64,000 bases of DNA. Origin: Sipunculus nudus. Taxonomy: Eukaryota > Annelida > Sipuncula > Golfingiida > Sipunculidae. The position numbers were made by a program, and so were the translations under genes. Numbering within the stretch: position 1 is the stretch's first letter; each line of letters opens with the position of its first letter. The notes under the pieces were generated by a model that searched no databases, was not told the DNA's origin, and worked only from the letters and a program-made list of their open reading frames with translations. This document shows positions 61,087-64,000 of this stretch, in pieces. Location: positions 56,504,453 through 56,568,452 of the forward strand of contig CM049311.1 in assembly GCA_026874595.1 (NCBI GenBank). The letters run 5' to 3'.

Positions 61087-61730
61087 GTTAGTGGTATGCC
61101 ATAGCTCCTGCTCCCAACTATTTTTTATCTTGCTCATACAACAACACAATTTTTAAAAGACCAAAGATTTTAGATTGAAACAATTATTTCAATTGGATCA
61201 TACAGTTAGTCGTTCGTGCTCGTGTTTTTCAGGTATACATGCAAATCGGGTAATACAATAGGTTACAGAATAACGTAAATAGAATTTTAACGTTTTCAAG
61301 TATTTTTATATTGTTAATTTTATGAATTGCAGATTAGCCCAACTCTTGCTTAAACATAGAGAATCGGTGACACAAATAAGATACGTTTCATTGTAGGTGA
61401 ATTGAAAATGATGTGTTGTTATTTGCTGTAGTACAACCTATATCTAAAGCGTAATTTACACATTTATACTCGCACCAGAAAATCTTTTCCTCACCCGTCA
61501 CATGGTGTTGGTGGCGCCACCTATGTTATTACAATAGTGGAAATTTTTGTAATTTTTTCTGAAATATCAAAAATGTTAGAAATCTGTAAAATTTTTATTG
61601 AAGAGATATTTTACTTCATGATGAAAGGCAAGTTCAATCTTAATAGTATCTTTTGAAGTTACGACTTAAATTTGCATAAATTTAAAATGAACCTGTACTA
61701 CAAGAAAATATGTAATACGTACATTTGTAC

Positions 61731-61733
<3 letters not shown>

Positions 61734-61771
<38 letters not shown>
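61734..61771. repeat. (TA)n microsatellite
   Basis: A TA run of about 37 bp in intron 6 of the DTHD1-like gene, ending about 75 bp before exon 7. Confidence 0.95.
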
Positions 61772-61776
<5 letters not shown>

Positions 61777-61845
61777 CATTGTTTGTATATGGTTTGAGCA
61801 GCTTTTTTCTGTTTCTCACGGAGTTTGTCGTTTCTTATTTTCTAG

Positions 61846-61978
61846 ATGATGAGGATGACCAGTTAACCTTGGTCACCGTGGACCAGGATGGGAGCTGGAC
61901 CGCTTTAACTGATCTGTCTCTGTCTCAGGCCAAAAATAAAGACATCGTCACATTCGAGATGAGAGAACCGCTGAAAAA
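61846..61978 (+). CDS. DTHD1-like protein, exon 7 (residues 629-673)
   Basis: The acceptor is ATTTTCTAG. The carried G plus AT gives Asp, and the exon reads DDEDDQLTLVTVDQDGSWTA, then LTDLSLSQAKNKDIVTFEMR to EPLKK, with a GTAACT donor in phase 2. The strand pattern (LTLV..DQDGSW..L) continues the second ZU5-like module. The donor is a weaker match than most, but phase and homology pattern fit exon 8. Confidence 0.85.
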
Positions 61979-62039
61979 GTAACTCACACTGAACTTATAA
62001 TAATACACATAAAAATACAACTTCTACTACTATTAATAA

Positions 62040-62152
62040 TAATAATTTAAATAATGAAAATGAAAATAATAGTATTAATATTAATATTATAATATTGTAT
62101 TTTTTTATAATTGTATTAATAATTATTATAATTACTATCATTATTATTATTA

Positions 62153-62201
<49 letters not shown>

Positions 62202-62202
62202 A
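62040..62202. repeat. (ATT)n/(TAA)n-rich intron segment
   Basis: A segment made of ATT and TAA trinucleotides, ending in a perfect ATT run of about 45 bp (62,156-62,200), inside intron 7. Confidence 0.93.
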
Positions 62203-62468
62203 ATCATATATACAGCGTTACTGCTGTCACCAAGAATTTGTATTATGATAAATGTATAATGTATGTAAAACCAATAATTTAAATTAGGCGTTTCTGACGT
62301 TTGATAGATTTAGCTTCCCTTTGGTTTGTATTTGATCATTTACCTTTTCATAGATGTTTATTCATATTTCTGCAGCCAAAGTAGTGAAGATTTAAACCAA
62401 ATAATGTGTGTACTTAGCTCTTGCCGGGTTTTAAAATAGCTTATCGATTTCTGTTGGGTTACTTGAAG

Positions 62469-63012
62469 GTTTGCCATATTACGAACGAAAACTGACACGC
62501 CTGCGGCCCGGCTTGAGAAGCTGATGATGGCTTTGGAAGTTGCAATTAAACAAAGACCAGTGCAAATATTTGTGCGCCAGAACGCGAGTGAGCCAAAAGA
62601 TGTAGTTATCATATGCACAAACGCTTACAGGACGGACCGATTCTTGCGCCGTCTGGCGGATGATGGCTACACTGAAGGGCCAGATCCAAGTCCGGAAATG
62701 ATAATGAATGAAGGAACGGTACTTACTGTCTGTTTCCGCGGGAACGTGGACAAAAACGAAGAGGGGACACTTCACTTGGTGTATAACACTCACATAAAAG
62801 CCAGGCTGGATATAACGGTCGAAGAAATCGACAGGTTTGCTCAGAAAAGTATTCATTGTTTCCGAGGGTTTGCACAGTTTTTTACCCGCGGCATGGTGGA
62901 GAAGCTGGTACCACGTGACGAGGAAGCCGCCAAGCAGAAGAACCCTCCAATGAAGACCATTCTTGTGGAAGGTGACGTGCTGCTGATGGAACTGCTCATC
63001 TGTCTACCAAAG
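62469..63012 (+). CDS. DTHD1-like protein, exon 8: UPA-like region (residues 673-854)
   Basis: The acceptor is GGTTACTTGAAG. Completing the AA left by exon 7 gives Lys, then FAILRTKTDTPAARLEKLMM. FA.L.R....D is the entry of a UPA-type region after ZU5. The exon continues with RPVQIFVRQNASEPKDVVII, LTVCFRGNVDKNEEGTLHLV, MKTILVEGDVLLMELLICLP and a GTAGGG donor, phase 0. The 'vcFrGNv' strand with later beta strands matches UPA domains of ankyrin/UNC5/PIDD (known fold), where ZU5 packs against UPA. The internal ATG at 62,524 is not the start. Confidence 0.92.
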
Positions 63013-63193
63013 GTAGGGATTTCCTTGGTTTAAGTGGGTTTATTACTTTTTTTATTTATGTTTCTTGCAGGCCAGCAGGCAGAGATGGACTTAGTCTAAC
63101 TTAATCTTACAAAAATAATGCTCAGTATGTCGACACTTTGCAAGAAATTTTCAAACAGAACACTCAGTATATGTAAATGCTTCGCTCTAAGTA

Positions 63194-63351
63194 CGGTGGA
63201 GTGCCGTTTATCCGTAGGCGTGGGGGGGGGGGGCAAGGGATTTGTTCGGATAAACGGACCCTCGTATAAACAGTCATAATTTTGGATCTTATGTTTCATT
63301 TCGGATAAACGGATTTTCGGATTCGGTGTCCGGATGAACGGTGCTCCACTA
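63194..63351. mobile_element. 158-bp TA-flanked MITE in intron 8
   Basis: The left end reads CGGTGGAGTGCCGTTTATCC. The reverse complement of the right end reads TAGTGGAGCACCGTTCATCC, giving about 22-bp imperfect inverted repeats. TA flanks both sides (63,192-63,193 and 63,352-63,353). Internal GGATAAACGGA words repeat three times and a run of 12 G lies at 63,221-63,232. It is probably a pogo/Tigger-related non-autonomous element. Confidence 0.7.
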
Positions 63352-63517
63352 TATATGTTTCTAATATTTGCTGAACGGTTCACGTTGAAGTGTGACAAGA
63401 CCAAAGAGTTACCACTTGAAAAGTAACAACAAGTTTTAATCGTTTCATGCTGCCATTAGGTTCAGAGGGCTTACATGGTATTAAAACGTCAAATGTGTCG
63501 TGTACTTTTACCTTTAG

Positions 63518-63575
63518 CCCGATCCTGAGCCACCTAAACCTATCCAGCGGGCCCCAGTCACGTTCCGGTCTGACG
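63518..63575 (+). CDS. DTHD1-like protein, exon 9 (residues 855-873), gene continues beyond window
   Basis: The acceptor is TTTTACCTTTAG. The exon reads PDPEPPKPIQRAPVTFRSD, with a GTAAGT donor at 63,576 in phase 1. It is short and proline-rich, a linker after the UPA-like region. A death domain (six-helix) is expected in the following exons, which are not in the window. A pyrimidine-rich AG at 63,993-63,994 may be the next acceptor, but too little follows to judge. Confidence 0.85.
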
Positions 63576-64000
63576 GTAAGTGAATTACACTTTTAATCAT
63601 TTATTACCTTTACATTTATTCATTCAAGTTGTATTCTCCTCTGTTATAATAAAATAATTCTTGCCATTAGTCAATATAATGGTCAGCCGTGGCATGATCT
63701 AATACTGACAACATGCTTTATTTATAAATCGTGAACTCCATAAGCACTGTATGGTCAGCCTCATGGATTGTTATGAAATGGGTAACCCCAGTATTGTCAG
63801 AAAAGAAAAGGGATTTTTTTCATTCACTGGCACTAATGATGTCAGAAAAGGCCCCACCGGTCAAACTGAGAAGCCAACAGGAGTGTTTTTTTTTTACTTT
63901 TTATAACAGTCAGTGGCAGATGGCCATGTTCACTTACGTGTATTTTTGTATGTGTGTGTATGTGTGTGATTATATTTATTGTCTCTTCGTTCAGCTTATA
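63576..64000 (+). other. Intron 9 of the DTHD1-like gene (partial)
   Basis: The sequence after the GTAAGT donor of exon 9 is AT-rich with a short TG-rich tract near 63,950-63,968. No other feature is seen. The last bases, TTCGTTCAG and six more, could be an acceptor and the start of exon 10. Confidence 0.7.

Noticed and set aside
62524-63033. Independent gene starting at ATG 62,524
   Set aside because: The frame is open upstream to a splice acceptor at 62,468 and joins exon 7 in phase, so this ATG is internal.

Overview
The window is eukaryotic DNA from an animal. It is AT-rich and intron-rich, with consensus GT-AG splice sites and a very high density of (TA)n microsatellites. The two recognisable genes and the style of the repeats suggest a lophotrochozoan, most likely a mollusc. 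That placement is an inference, because no species can be named from the sequence alone. Only a few percent of the window is coding. Most long open frames are artefacts of (TA)n, (TC)n or other simple repeats.

Gene 1 (+ strand, about 13.1-25.7 kb) is the 3' part of a myogenic regulatory factor (MyoD/Myf5-type bHLH gene). A 79-nt exon at 13,091-13,169 is followed, after a 12.4-kb intron, by the last coding exon at 25,550-25,686. That exon encodes the conserved C-terminal helix III motif (VSSLDCLSLIVESIS) and a stop. The bHLH exon is not in the window, so everything before 13,091 is presumably intron 1, more than 13 kb long. These introns hold several GC-richer single-copy blocks with CAGCTG E-boxes, including one compact module with a perfect RFX X-box palindrome at 7,944-7,957.

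The interval from about 26.2 to 52.4 kb has no protein gene I can support. It holds satellites with 33-53-bp units elsewhere and here of 41, 53, 52 and about 47 bp, a decayed non-LTR retrotransposon 3' end (34.8-35.3 kb), a possible solo LTR (41.7-42.4 kb), small inverted-repeat elements, two fragments with a hammerhead-like or Penelope-like hairpin core, a 400-bp polypyrimidine tract, and GC-richer single-copy islands that could be regulatory.

Gene 2 (+ strand, 52,503 to beyond the right edge) has nine coding exons with consistent splice phases. They give 873 codons in the window: an acidic disordered N-terminus, a long E/R/K/A-rich coiled coil, a ZU5 region, a second ZU5-like/UPA-like region, and then the right edge. 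This matches death domain-containing protein 1 (DTHD1)-like or PIDD-like ZU5-UPA-death proteins. The expected death domain lies outside the window. Its introns contain pogo/Tigger-like elements flanked by TA.

The candidate highlights for a second look are the split MRF gene with its regulatory islands, the DTHD1-like gene, a 500-bp foldback at 11.3-11.8 kb, a TA-seeded MITE family, and the hammerhead-like hairpins. I did not find a clearly new multi-gene system.
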